DNA of 64,000 nt, taken from NCBI GenBank assembly GCA_020002185.1, contig CM034544.1, positions 32,897,024 through 32,961,023 on the forward strand. The letters run 5' to 3'. Under the pieces are notes generated by a model. That model had not been told where the DNA came from, ran no database searches, and was given only the letters and a program-made list of their open reading frames with translations. Position numbers and translations under genes: made by a program. Of this stretch, positions 36,630-48,358 are shown in pieces (the first letter of the stretch is position 1; each line of letters begins with the position of its first letter). Origin of the DNA: Paraescarpia echinospica. Taxonomy: Eukaryota > Annelida > Polychaeta > Sabellida > Siboglinidae.

Positions 36630-36825
36630 CGAACGCACGCGCAAACAACAACGCTTGTAAGGAAGGAACAAAGATCGCGCATATCCTTATGAATGTGGTC
36701 CGCCCGGTCCGCCCGGTCCGCCCGTTCGCGGTCCGCCTTTTAGTGTGGGCCATTTTGGTGTAAGTTGTGTTCGCCAAATCCGATACCAAACAAGGTCAGA
36801 AGCACGGTCACAACGACGAGGTAAG
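36630..36825 (+). other. CpG-rich island with a possible first exon
   Basis: A short CpG-dense patch contains three tandem GGTCCGCCC units (36700-36725). It is followed by GACGAG|GTAAGT at about 36824, a strong splice donor. It could be a non-coding first exon for a plus-strand gene, but no partner is proven. Confidence 0.3.
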
Positions 36826-37064
36826 TCATGATTTGTGACATGACGACACTATACAAGTTACTTATTCCTCGGGTAACAGTTTTGACACATTAAACACTAA
36901 AACAACTATAAAAAGGACTAACTAACGCAGAGCCCTCCAAAGCGCGGTCGCTGACGTGCAACGCCACCACCCTAATGACGTAAGCACTGGCATACACTGA
37001 CTACATACAAAGTTGGTATAATTAACTTACAACAAGAGCAGAGGTAGAACTTCAGCATTTACTT

Positions 37065-37128
37065 TACTAGACAGCAGGACTAGTAAAGACAAAAGTTTAC
37101 TAGTCCGCCAAAAGGTTTACTAGTCCTG
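37065..37128. repeat. Cluster of TTTACTAGTCC motifs
   Basis: GGACTAGTAAA near 37077 and two forward TTTACTAGTCC copies near 37097 and 37117 occur within about 60 bp, plus a partial TTTACTAG near 37064. They lie just beyond the 3' end of the hAT-like gene. Confidence 0.6.
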
Positions 37129-37237
37129 CAAATAAAAAACATAGCACAAATTTAGGTCACAACAATTTTATTTAAAACACAAAAAACCACAGTGTCATCC
37201 AGGCCTGGCGTTAACACTGCCTGTCAGTCAGTCAGTG

Positions 37238-39448
37238 TCACTCAGAGTCGGAGGCACTACTGTCATCACAGTCGGTGTCACTGCTGTCAGTGTAACTACT
37301 ACAGTCGGGCCTTGGCCTAAGCGGCTGAGTGTCTGGCCTCCGGGCTCCACCAGCACTCCACAGCTCGATTGCCTCCTTCGGTTCAAATGCAGCGATGTCT
37401 GGTGAACTCAGCTGAATGGTCAACAGATCAGTCAGTCGATCTGCCTTCAGGACTGACCGGATGCTGCTCTTCGTCAGCTGAAGCTGACTGAAGCCTCTCT
37501 CCGCATCAGCCGAGCTGGCTGGCAGAGTCAGAATGGCGTCAACAAGCCCAAGTATGTTTCCATACTCTGCCTGGTGGGCTGCATTGACACTAGACCATGT
37601 CAGCTGTCGCACGTCTGGGGACTGTTCATACAGGATCATCTTCAGAAGTGTCCACTCCGTCTCCACACTGGCAGTATCGATGCCAGCGTCGCGAAGCACA
37701 GGGCCAAAATGGTTGTTGAGTGTGGCCACAGCGTCATTTCCATAATCACCTGCAGCTTCAGGCCACAGCTTGAAGCTAACGATTGATGATGCACGCACAA
37801 CGTCCGAATTGCTGTCAACGAAGCGACCCTCCAGACAGCTGACCAGGTTGCCCAAGATCTGCAGTCGGGTCTGCTTGGCGAAGACAGCACCTGTGAGTGT
37901 CTCACCATGGAAGTCTTCCATGCACGCCAGGGCACGCTCCTTGGCAGTTGTGGTCGTCTTGTACATCACAAGGGTGGCCACAACGGATGTCAGTGTGGCA
38001 TGTACATCAGCAACTGTCGCAGTCACTGTCTGAGCCACCAGCGACAGCTTGCTCAGAACAAACAGCACATCGAGAAGGAAGTGTGCCATCTCGATGATGT
38101 CTCGTCGGTGCAGTGTCGCCAAGAAGCCAATGGCCTTTGCCTTGGCATCTCCGGAGCCCCCGGGCACTTGCATCTGCGTCAGATGCAGGACATATGCTGG
38201 ATATCCCTTCACAAGGGCCTGCAGTGCCTTCAGCAGATGTGGCAACCAGCGAGTGCCACCGACACGTGGTGGAAGGGCACATGGCAGAGACAATGTGTCG
38301 AATGCTGCCTTCAAGTTGCTACGGTTCAGTGGCGAGTGATGGTAGAACAAGTAGAGGCTCAGGAGGAGACCGCTCAACTTTGTGTACATGGGCAACCGAC
38401 ACAATGCGTCCTTATATGCAAGTTCCAGGCGATGCGCATAGCAGTGGATTGCTTGCAGACACGGCTGCTCATTTCGGAAGAGCGTGGCGACACCGTTGGC
38501 TGATCCGGTCATAACAGCGGCGCCATCACTGCCGAATCCGACAAGCTTCTTCATGAGTGTCTCTTTCGGGATGTGGAGGTAGCGCTCCACGACACAGTCA
38601 ATTGCCCGCTTGATTGACAGAGCATCTGCCTTGCCGACGTTCTCAATACCAGCGAAGGCAGTAGAGACGACACCATTCACTGCATACCTCACGTACACTA
38701 TCTCCGCTTCCGTGATGGACGCATCTGTCGTACCGTCACTGATGAGGGCGAGAAAGTGAGCACTCTCCAGGTGCTGTGCGAGGTGACGGCGCTCAACCTC
38801 AGCGATGGCACGCACGAACTGCTTGCATGCCTTGTCATTCCGATAAGTGTTCCCCACATCAAGGCCCTTCTGTGCGTCCAGGGTACACTGCCACACATAA
38901 TCTGTGAACGGACGCCGGTGCTTTGCTATCGCGTGACAAGTCCTGAAACATCCAATGCAGGAAATATTAAATATCATAGTATTAAGTAAATACTGAGTAT
39001 AGTCACAACATAACAACCTTCCTCAGCAAACAGTGAATACTAAAAACATCCTCGCTTTCAAAACAAAACTTGACGAAGATTTGAAGATGGGCAGGTTTAA
39101 ATTTTAATAAAAGCACAAAAATCACAAGACAAGCCACGTTCTCAAAACCAAAAATATGATGCATAAAGGCGGGAAATACAACACTAAATAGTATTACTTT
39201 TGAACCCGAAGATCCAGGCAAGTTATAACACAGATCTACATCAAATGCAAATTAATAATTTCCCATGGCATTGTTTACTGCACGGCACGCTTGAAATGAG
39301 AGATAACAGAGAAATGAGGGATAATAATTTAAACCATATAGTGCTAACCCTAACAAAGTACAATCAAACACAATATTTTTTTTACATTTTATAACATTAA
39401 ATCACATGGGTAACATAATTACCTAAACAAATGCGTCAGACGATCCAT
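37238..39448 (-). CDS. hAT-superfamily transposase-like protein, intact (ZNF862/KIAA1586-type)
   Basis: Exon 39448-39423 (MDRLTHLF...) joins exon 38942-37238 in phase 2 (donor TTTAG|GTAATT, acceptor TTTCAG), giving 576 residues without a stop. The RNase-H-like core shows SDGTTDAS (about 77-84), GFGSDGAAVMTG with the second Asp, HCYAHRLELA, and GGTRWLPHL. The C-terminal hAT dimerisation block LPASSADAERGFSQLQL carries the expected Glu. The tail is acidic and Ser-rich. No zinc-finger/BED domain is visible upstream, so either more 5' exons exist or that domain was lost. The open frame continues upstream to about 39631 without an ATG, so the start is uncertain. The coding DNA is far richer in GC than its surroundings. 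AATAAA lies on the minus strand about 65 bp after the stop. An intact frame over 1.7 kb among decayed elements suggests either a young transposon or a domesticated gene. Confidence 0.85.
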
Positions 39449-39539
39449 GGTGGCCGTGTTCAGCGCTTGGATGGCTCGGTGGGCAGGTGCAGTGCCGGTG
39501 TACTGGTCTGGATGGAGGTTCCGGTCTGAGAGTAAGTTC

Positions 39540-39907
39540 CGGTTCCGTTTTGCGTATTGCGCATGCTCGCGCAGGCGCAGTACATAAAAATCGACCAACT
39601 GTGAGCAACGTGACCTCAGGTGACCGATCAACTTTGACCCCGTGCCAGAAGTATGCGGCGACTGAGTTACATAGCTGTGAGCAACGTGACCTCAGGTGAC
39701 CGATCAACTTTGACCCTTGCTCGACGCACTTGGTGACCGAGATATACAATTAATCATTTTTCGTTTGCTGTAGCGACCGTTACTCCACCGACCTATTTGC
39801 CCCCTACGTTGCTGAACAGGATCGTACATCTGCGTGTGACCACTGTCTACAGGCACATTAGTTAGTATCAGCTAGTTCACATATCTTTTGTTGAGAAAAT
39901 ACCTGTG
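39540..39907. promoter_or_regulatory. Candidate bidirectional promoter
   Basis: This GC- and CpG-rich stretch lies between the hAT-like gene (minus) and a possible first exon at 39908 (plus). It contains TTGCGCATGCTCGCGCAGGC at about 39561, which resembles paired NRF1-type sites, and no TATA box. It partly overlaps the open frame upstream of the hAT ATG. Confidence 0.35.
39602..39717. repeat. 40-bp direct repeat
   Basis: TGAGCAACGTGACCTCAGGT and the following GACCGATCAACTTTGACCC occur at 39601 and again at 39677, 76 bp apart, almost unchanged. Confidence 0.85.
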
Positions 39908-40059
39908 ATGCAGCGGGAGAAAATAGGAGATGAGTACCGACGGTACATGTCTTGCATAAGGCATTATCTAGTCACCAAAAAACACTTGGTGTGTGAAAAG
40001 CGAATGCGCAATGCTGTCTTAAAAGCTACGCAGCATGGCAAATACCAAGTTAGTAGACG
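39908..40059 (+). CDS. Possible first coding exon, 50 codons with strong splice donor
   Basis: ATG at 39908 opens MQREKIGDEYRRYMSCIRHY and continues to ...KYQVSR, ending at CG|GTGAGT. The basic helical text with YRRY..CIR resembles the N-terminal part of integrase-type proteins upstream of the zinc-binding domain, and it lies upstream of the integrase exons on the same strand. However, it ends in phase 2 while the next recognised exon (44500) needs one base from its predecessor, so another exon would be required between them. Confidence 0.4.
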
Positions 40060-41270
40060 GTGAGTAGACAGTCCAGCCCCAGGGCCAGGCTAATAGTCTG
40101 TAGCCTAGCGTATAGTATACTATGCCATAAGCGAGTCTATTAATATGGGTCTCTTAGATTATATAGGTGTCAGAATAGGGGCCTATGTTTTTGACAGAAG
40201 TATAATTATGAAACGATAGCTGGACGCAATGACGTGGCTATTAACACAGCTGCTCTGGCCTAGAATGGTTATTATTCTTATCTTTCTGTGGGTTGTACCT
40301 CTTGATTTCCTGAACCATAAATAAATATTCCTTTGACAAAACAGACACCCATGACAGTCATTACAGGTTGGTGGTTATTTTTTGGCAGATATTAATAACA
40401 ATTGCACTCAACCTAAGATGTCAAATGGCTTCAGTCTTATATGACCAAATGTACTGCTAGTTTGTCACTACTTTGTGTCACATAAAATTTACATTCCATG
40501 CCCATGGGAGTCAAACCTTAATACACTGGCCCCCACGATAAGTGCTACTTGAAATTAGTTAATTGTGAATTATATTTTGTGAATATTCTTTCAGCTGAAA
40601 TTATTAACGCTATTAAACAAACGTTTTACCTAAAAATGTATAGGCCTAGCCTAGGTGCCTACCACTAAAATGTACACCAACCTAAATACCAATGTATTTG
40701 ACCATATATAGTGCAATTAATGAATGAAATAGATTAATAAATCATGGACAATCACTCGCTATCAGTATTGCATTTAGCACAAGTACTTACATTGTTATTG
40801 TCACACTGTAGTGTACTGTATTTGTGTATGAATAAAGTGATATTTCCTTTCTCAGAAGTAGACACAGTGACACTAAGCTTATTGACAGTGTGTGGGAATA
40901 CTATTAAATGACAGTAAGGAATTTACTAATTAATTGTATCATATTGACTTGGTAGACTTTGTAGTGCTAATTTTTTTTAAGTGAATTATGACATTCTCTG
41001 CATAGTTTGCTCAGGCCCTTATCACTAGAATTTAGACACCTACTGCCCTAGGCTATGGCAGTGCAGCATCAGGTAACTTGTGTTGGTAATTTCATCCATC
41101 ATTTATGTAGTAAGCTTTACTGATAAATTGTAACAAGTGAACAATACTATTCTGCAGCATCTGCAAATTTTGTAAATGGCCTTTATTAAGTTGTCTGTTT
41201 TTAATTGAAACTTGAAACAGTGGTTTCCTTTTTAACATTGTTTATTTTAAATTAAGAGTACACCTGTAGA
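40060..41270. other. Non-coding, probably intron or intergenic
   Basis: AT-rich with no recognisable ORF, repeat array or RNA gene. Confidence 0.45.
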
Positions 41271-41280
41271 TGCTAATGTC

Positions 41281-41345
41281 TCGGTATCTGTTGGTGGTTC
41301 AAATCCGCCAGGTAAATGCACAAACCTTTGTGCACAATTACCCCT
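41281..41345 (+). repeat. tRNA T-arm remnant, likely SINE-derived
   Basis: GGTGG TTCAAAT CCGCC forms a perfect T-stem and loop (B-box GGTTCAAATCC). The 5' half does not make a credible D-arm or acceptor stem, so this is a remnant rather than a tRNA gene. Confidence 0.45.
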
Positions 41346-41712
41346 GGCATGGGCTTATTGACCGATACGTTGCATCTGCGAGTATGATTATGTTGATATT
41401 TAATTAAAATGACTTTCAATGATGCAACAGTTGAAGCATCAGATATAGTCTATTAAAAAAAGATCCAAACAACTGATTTACCCCATACCTTCATTGTCCA
41501 CCTAACAAGATTGCCACACAGATAATTAACTCTAGATGGCAGGTGGACAAGGAAGCCTTTTGGCTTATTGAGAGCCCAACCATTTTTATCCAACCCTTCT
41601 GCATCCCGCCCTTCTGAGATGTGTCGATTGTATGTTTACACATATTCATGCAGCAAACACCCACACAGTCAACAGATAATCTGTTCTATTCATTTACAGT
41701 CCTTTGTGAAAA

Positions 41713-42690
41713 TTATAACTTTCTTATACATAATCTACACTCCTCCTTTACTAATATAACTACATGTCCTCTAGTACTTCTATCCTTCCTAACTGAAAAA
41801 AAAGTATTTCTATCAATATTTTTATAACCATTCAATATTTTAAACACTTCTATCTCATCTCCTCTCAATCTCCTGGACTTTAGTGTTATTAAACCATCTT
41901 CTTTTAGGTGTATTTCATAACTAAGATCCCTCAGTTTTTGTATCAGCATTTTAGTCGCTCTCCTCTGTACTCTTTGTAGCATATCTATGTCCTTCTTGCG
42001 ATATGGCCTCCATGCTTGTATACAATATTCTAATTGAGGCCTAACTACTGTTTTGTACAATTTATCTTTTTTTTCCTTATACACTATATTTCACCTAATT
42101 AATCCAAAGATTTTATTTCCCTTTGTAGCTGCAATTCCGCACTACTTAGAAACTTTCATCTCAGCACTAGTGGTTAACCCAAAGTCCTTTTCTTTTACAG
42201 TTGTACTTAATACAGTACCCCCCATTGTATATTGTAAATCTTCGTTCCCATGTCCTGTGTGGAGGCATATACATTTCAAAAAATTGAACCACATTTGCCC
42301 CTTTTCAGACCATTTGATCAACCTGTCAAGATCATCTTGTAAATGTTGTCTATCTACATAACGTTTAATCCTTCTGAACACTTTTGTATCATCTGAAAAT
42401 GTCAACACCTTTCTTGTTATATCATCGTCCAAATCGTTGATATATATTAAGAATAATATAGGTCCCAGTACTGATTCCAGTGGTACCCCACTCAAAACTG
42501 ATTTCCAGTTTGAATCCTCCCCATCAACTACTATCCGTTATCTTCTGTCCTTTGTCTTCTGTCAATCAGCCATTTTTTTATCCAGTTAATTATACCATTT
42601 CCTATGCCATGGACCTATAGTTTAAGTAGTAATCTTTGATGTGGCACTTTGTCAAAAGCTTTCTGAAAATCTAAATACATGATATGTACT
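41713..42690 (-). pseudogene. Non-LTR reverse transcriptase fragment, mutated catalytic box
   Basis: Minus-strand blocks run from IMYLDFQKAFDKV-like sequence near 42680, through SGVPLESVLGPILFLIYIND and TFSDDTKVFRR, to YKTVVRPQLEYCIQAWRPYR and RRLRGDEIEVFKILNGY. The catalytic FADD is changed to FSDD and the VPQGS box to VPLES. Frameshifts lie near 42140 and 42540. Known CR1/L2-like relatives end shortly after the last block, so the C-terminus is nearly complete. Confidence 0.8.
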
Positions 42691-42699
42691 GGTGATGTC

Positions 42700-43630
42700 T
42701 CCCATATATAAATATATGGAGTATCTTGAAACGACCCTATTGTGGGGGTCGTATATTAATTCCTAAGCGTTTGGTGCTCCAGGTTCAAGCTGTAACATGA
42801 AAATTACCCACATGTATAATATGCAAGCTTGATTCTAAGTCAATGTTATGCCTCAGGTGGTTTTCACAGGCCTGTTGTCATTAGATGTAAATTCTAAGTG
42901 CACACTAGTAGCAGCCAGTGACCCAACTGACATGAAAGCAATTAGTTAGGTTCAGGCAATTGTTTGTACAATCTGAAATGAAGCCAGGGACAGTCAGTGA
43001 CTGAGCTGGGTGAACTGTGAATGTCCAGTGGATGATAAGGCACTTCAGGGCTGGGTTAAAAATATGAAATTGAACACAATCCAGCTATACAGTATTTAAC
43101 TTAAATTCTAATATTGTACTTTCAAGTTTTTGATAAGTTTGTACAATGTCATTGTGCTTTATTAGCTTGCTTGGCCTGTTACAGACAGTTACCAGTTAGC
43201 CTCTTAATTGAAGTTAGTTTAAATCGAATGTTAATTAAATGAAAGTTATTTGTTAATTTTAATTTATTGAAAAAACTGGGAGGTTAATTTAATTTAATTG
43301 ACCTGATAAAAGTATGATATTAATTAATTTAACTGGAAAATATCTGAGTTGATGTATTTTAAATAATTTTCAAAGTTAGTTTCCCATGCCTGCTCTCAAT
43401 ATTCTTTGACGTTTCCTACACTAAATAAGTTTAGGTATGCAAGCATACCAAATTGTTTTATGTGAAGGAATCTTCATAGTATATTGAGTTACTTTGTTGT
43501 AATAAAAGTGATTGATCATAGAACAATATTTTATACTCGGTATTTAATTATTGTGTTGTGTTATATTTTATAAATACCATAATGTGGCGTCTTGGCATCC
43601 ATATTGTTTAACAAATAAGATAATTATACG
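42700..43630. other. Non-coding, no feature recognised
   Basis: AT-rich sequence. I see no ORF, tandem array or RNA gene. Confidence 0.45.
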
Positions 43631-43639
43631 TTAAAAATG

Positions 43640-43966
43640 TAAATTCTTATATAGCGCAATATCCAGTCCTTAGGACTGCTCGATGCGTTTTACACTTTAC
43701 TCCCTGGCAGACCTGTTCAATCGAACACCATCTCGACTTCTCTTGGAAGTATTCAGCCACGCTGTGATTAATGCGTGAAGACTATTCGTACACAAATATC
43801 TACCACTGTATATAGCCAGGTACTCAGTCATACAGCTGAGTGAACTATAGCAATGCAGAGTAAATGAACTTTCCCAAAATTAGACACCGCCGCATAGGAT
43901 TCGAACCTGCTTCCTCTCAGTCGAGAGTCCGGAGCTCTTACTCTTGTGCTATTGCGCTCCACATAC
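43640..43966 (-). mobile_element. tRNA-derived SINE-like element, copy B (complete)
   Basis: On the minus strand the head has ATAGCACAAGAGTAAGAGC (A-box-like) and GCAGGTTCGAATCC (perfect B-box). It continues through the same body as copy A (CAGTTCACTCAGCTGTATGA, GAACAGGTCTGCCAGGG) and ends GGATATTGCGCTATATAAGA. The last phrase looks like an L2-type LINE tail, which would explain how it was mobilised. Confidence 0.8.
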
Positions 43967-44499
43967 TTTATATTATTATTTTTTAAGAACAATGAGTAGC
44001 ATAGCTAGAATAAATGTAATTTACATTTATATATGTGTATTTTGCTCATAACTGATGCATGGTTGTCAGTGACTGTTTTACTAAATTGTGATTTTATCAT
44101 CTTATGATACATTCACCATAATCAGCATGCATGTTTAAATTGCAACTGTGTGATCTACACTGCAGAGAACAGTTCCACCAAGTGTTGTTTAAATGGTTTC
44201 ATTAGTTCATGAGTTGTAAACATTTGGAATGTGATTTGTTATTATTGGAAATAAGTCAAAACATAGTTAATATGTATGATATAATAGGAATTGTGAGGCA
44301 ATGTTAACATTTGGACACTGTATAGCATTATAATAATATGTATTATGCAGTGGTAAAAGTTTCAATTGCCCACTCTACATAATGTATATTTTCCATAATT
44401 TTACTGTAACTTTTTACAATTATGACATTTTTTGGCAAATATTTTATATAATATATTTGTGTCATCTTTTTTATTTATGATTATGTTAAATAATTGCAG

Positions 44500-47033
44500 A
44501 AACTGGAGCACTAGTGTACATTCCACCAAACACGCACATCCGCCAAAAGATCGTCACTGACGAAAAAGAGAAGGAGAAGATCTTGTGGCAGATCCACTCT
44601 GCGCCCCATGCTGGCCACAGTGGCATCAATGCCACTGTGGACAAAATTACCCAGCGTTTCTATTGGAAAGGGCTGAAGGGTGATGTAAAAGCTTACGTAA
44701 GTGATTAACATATAATATGTATACATATATATATATAATAAATATATATATATATATATAACATAATATATATATTATATATATATTTGCTGGATACTGT
44801 CTGTTATTACAAATGTCAGTATTATGTAAATATGTTTCTGTACAGGAATTTGTTGTCTAACTTTTAATTTTTGAGTGTGAATAGTACACTTTTTGCGGGA
44901 ATGGCTGTACAGTATAATAGTGCCAACTGTTTACGAAACAGTAACCTACAATGACTTCATATAAATACATACATATTTATATACAATGCCCAATGTTGTT
45001 TTAAATAGTTGTATAATACAACAATAATACACCAACATGTGTACGTGCTGTCCTAAATTTCATGCCAGTGTAATAAATCATGTCATTGTACCGTCCATAC
45101 TTTATGTTACTTGTTCTTATCTTACTTATATTGCAGATTTCGAAATGCGATGCATGTCAGCGATATGAGAAAGTTAAAACAGTAGCGCCAAAGCTGACAC
45201 CTATAAAGATTGTGGCGCCCATGCATATGGTGGGGATGGACCTCATAGGTAGGCCATGTTATATGAAATTCAATGACATTATCCTTACTTAATGTAATGT
45301 TGAAGATTGTCAGTGTAAAAAGGAGATAGTATTGATATTTTTGCTGTCAACAACAGGGTAGTTTTGGATATTTTCTGTGTCAATGGGTGGGGGGTAATTG
45401 TTAGTGTCAACAACAGGGTAATGTTGGATATTTTTATATATTATTTATATTTTTGTTGTCGAAGGGCAGATGATATTGTGTGATGTTCGCTGTTGAAGAG
45501 GGTAATGTTAGACACTTTCCATGGTGCCATTCAAACATTTTCATGTTCATTCCATTTGTATAGGCTTTCACTTCAACTGAATAATAAAGGAATGTAATAC
45601 AGAATTTGTACAAATGTCCTCTCCAGAATGGTAATTTTAATTTGAAGCCCCTTATAAAAGAATCTATGTCATGTTATTATCCAAAATTAATTAAGCTTAA
45701 TTTGTAGGCCCACTACCTGAGACCAAGAATGGATATAAATACGTCATGACCCTGACAGACTACTTCACGAAGTACGTGGAGTTGTACCCCCTAAGACGGA
45801 AGACTGGCGAGTGTGTGGTACGAAGCCTGAAAAGCTTCATTTGCAGGCAAGTCATTCCTTGATTTTTAAACTTTAATTCAGCTAATTGTAAGGCGTCCCT
45901 ACAAATTAAACATATACAGTAACTGTCACATAATATTAACACACTGCCAGACAATGTTAATATGAAAACATACATAGGTAATTAAAATATGTTAGACATG
46001 TAACAGTATATAAATAAATTACATAATAATTGGTACTACTTATACCTGTACATCCAAGAAAAATAATAAGATAAAAGTGTAGTTATCAGCAGTTGCCCTG
46101 TGCTGTTCAGTGCATTCACTTGGTTCACACAATCAAAAGAGTAATTGGTCACAAAGTAGGCCTTCCTGCTAATACTACCCCTGGCTTGAGTGGATGATTC
46201 TGCGTAATGGAACAGGCAGGTCGTTTTAATGCAAACTCTTTTTACAGATATGGTGCCCCCAAGAAATTATTGTCCGACCAAGGTCGAGAATTTGTAAATC
46301 ACATCAATACTGACTTGGCCAAGAAGTTCAACATTGACCGAATGGTTACGGCTGCATATCATCCACAAACTAACGGACTTGATGAGAGGTAGCAATTAAG
46401 ATTGTACTATGAAATATTACATAGTGAAGAAAGTTCACAAATTAAAAGTTACTTGCTCTGTTAACAGTTATTTCCTAGTGATTGGATTGGTAAGTTCTAA
46501 CTCATGTGTTGACATGTGTATGAGATTGTTGAAATGACACTGGATCCATGTGATTAACTGTATATTTAATTTTTTTAATTAATTTAATATGTATAATGAT
46601 ATAACTAAAAATGCCAATATTTCAAGCATTTCTTAATACATATAAAATGAATTGCATTATGAATAAAAACACTGCTTTCTTTTAACATGTTTTTTCTTCA
46701 AAAATGCTTATTTTTTGGTGTAACTTAACAAACTTGTATTAATATGACTAGAAAATATGCTTGTTTTTAATTTCTAAACATGTAAAACAATTTAACAACT
46801 GATAATTGTTGTTAGACTGACCCAAATAAAGACTTACATATCGTATTTATAAATAGCATTATATTACTCTTATCGCTGGTAGTAGTATACATTATTAATA
46901 TATATATTTTTATTGGGAAAAGAACATTATTCTTATAAACGTTACATCTTTGACCATATAAATTTGTTCTAGGACGAACCAGACGCTCAAGACTAGATTG
47001 AGTAAGCTGACATGTGAACATCAGGATGACTGG
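44500..47033 (+). CDS. Intron-containing DDE integrase gene (Ginger/Gypsy-integrase type), cut by the assembly gap
   Basis: Five exons with consistent phases are 44500-44696, 45137-45248, 45708-45846, 46248-46388 and 46973 to the gap. Together they encode a zinc-binding HHCC domain (PHAGHSGINATVDK, then KCDACQR) and an integrase core with the first Asp in MVGMDLIGPLPE (spanning an intron), the second in LLSDQGREFV, and the Glu in YHPQTNGLDERTNQ. All three catalytic residues are present and there is no stop. Intron 3 has a GC donor (TTTGCAG|GCAAGT); the rest are GT-AG. Such multi-exon integrases include the GIN/KRBA2-like genes derived from Ginger DNA transposons or Gypsy elements. The splitting of one catalytic domain over several introns favours an old, host-adopted gene over a recent insertion. 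The 5' start and 3' end are not visible. Confidence 0.88.
44725..44785. repeat. AT microsatellite
   Basis: Runs of TA/AT in the first intron of the integrase gene, partly self-complementary. Confidence 0.85.
45342..45442 (+). repeat. Short tandem duplication in an integrase intron
   Basis: The phrase TGTCAACAACAGGGTA, then GTTTTGGATATTTT/ATGTTGGATATTTT, occurs twice about 60 bp apart, with a third weaker GAGGGTAATGTTAGACACTTT version near 45496. Confidence 0.7.
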
Positions 47034-48033
47034 NNNNNNNNNNNNNNNNNNNNNNNNNNNNNNNNNNNNNNNNNNNNNNNNNNNNNNNNNNNNNNNNNNN
47101 NNNNNNNNNNNNNNNNNNNNNNNNNNNNNNNNNNNNNNNNNNNNNNNNNNNNNNNNNNNNNNNNNNNNNNNNNNNNNNNNNNNNNNNNNNNNNNNNNNNN
47201 NNNNNNNNNNNNNNNNNNNNNNNNNNNNNNNNNNNNNNNNNNNNNNNNNNNNNNNNNNNNNNNNNNNNNNNNNNNNNNNNNNNNNNNNNNNNNNNNNNNN
47301 NNNNNNNNNNNNNNNNNNNNNNNNNNNNNNNNNNNNNNNNNNNNNNNNNNNNNNNNNNNNNNNNNNNNNNNNNNNNNNNNNNNNNNNNNNNNNNNNNNNN
47401 NNNNNNNNNNNNNNNNNNNNNNNNNNNNNNNNNNNNNNNNNNNNNNNNNNNNNNNNNNNNNNNNNNNNNNNNNNNNNNNNNNNNNNNNNNNNNNNNNNNN
47501 NNNNNNNNNNNNNNNNNNNNNNNNNNNNNNNNNNNNNNNNNNNNNNNNNNNNNNNNNNNNNNNNNNNNNNNNNNNNNNNNNNNNNNNNNNNNNNNNNNNN
47601 NNNNNNNNNNNNNNNNNNNNNNNNNNNNNNNNNNNNNNNNNNNNNNNNNNNNNNNNNNNNNNNNNNNNNNNNNNNNNNNNNNNNNNNNNNNNNNNNNNNN
47701 NNNNNNNNNNNNNNNNNNNNNNNNNNNNNNNNNNNNNNNNNNNNNNNNNNNNNNNNNNNNNNNNNNNNNNNNNNNNNNNNNNNNNNNNNNNNNNNNNNNN
47801 NNNNNNNNNNNNNNNNNNNNNNNNNNNNNNNNNNNNNNNNNNNNNNNNNNNNNNNNNNNNNNNNNNNNNNNNNNNNNNNNNNNNNNNNNNNNNNNNNNNN
47901 NNNNNNNNNNNNNNNNNNNNNNNNNNNNNNNNNNNNNNNNNNNNNNNNNNNNNNNNNNNNNNNNNNNNNNNNNNNNNNNNNNNNNNNNNNNNNNNNNNNN
48001 NNNNNNNNNNNNNNNNNNNNNNNNNNNNNNNNN
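47034..48033. other. Assembly gap, exactly 1,000 N
   Basis: A round-number run of N, normally a placeholder of unknown true size. It removes the end of the integrase gene and the place where exon 5 of the second MBLAC1 copy would lie. Confidence 0.98.
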
Positions 48034-48358
48034 TATGAAAAAAAATCTTAACAAGAAAGACTCATCATGATCATAGACAAAATATCATAGACTAAGTGTG
48101 TGTGTGTGCGTGCGTGCTTGTGTGTGTGCGCGCGCACGCGAACAAGTTGGTCACATTTGCATGGAACTCATGAGAATATCTAGTATTCAAGGATCATCAT
48201 AATTTTTATTATGGTAGTCTATTTTATAATTTTAATATTGTTATTATTACATTTAAATCAATCTTTATTTATCAATCAATCAATCTTTATTTCAGACAAA
48301 AAAGCATACATGTAATATGCACTATGTCCATAGTAAAAAAGTAAAAATAAAAAGTATA

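Noticed and set aside
37907..38503. 198-aa plus-strand ORF and other ORFs opposite the hAT-like gene
   Set aside because: They are antisense shadows of a GC-rich coding exon.
46993..48054. ORFs of about 350 aa across 47-48 kb
   Set aside because: They consist of N positions in the assembly gap.
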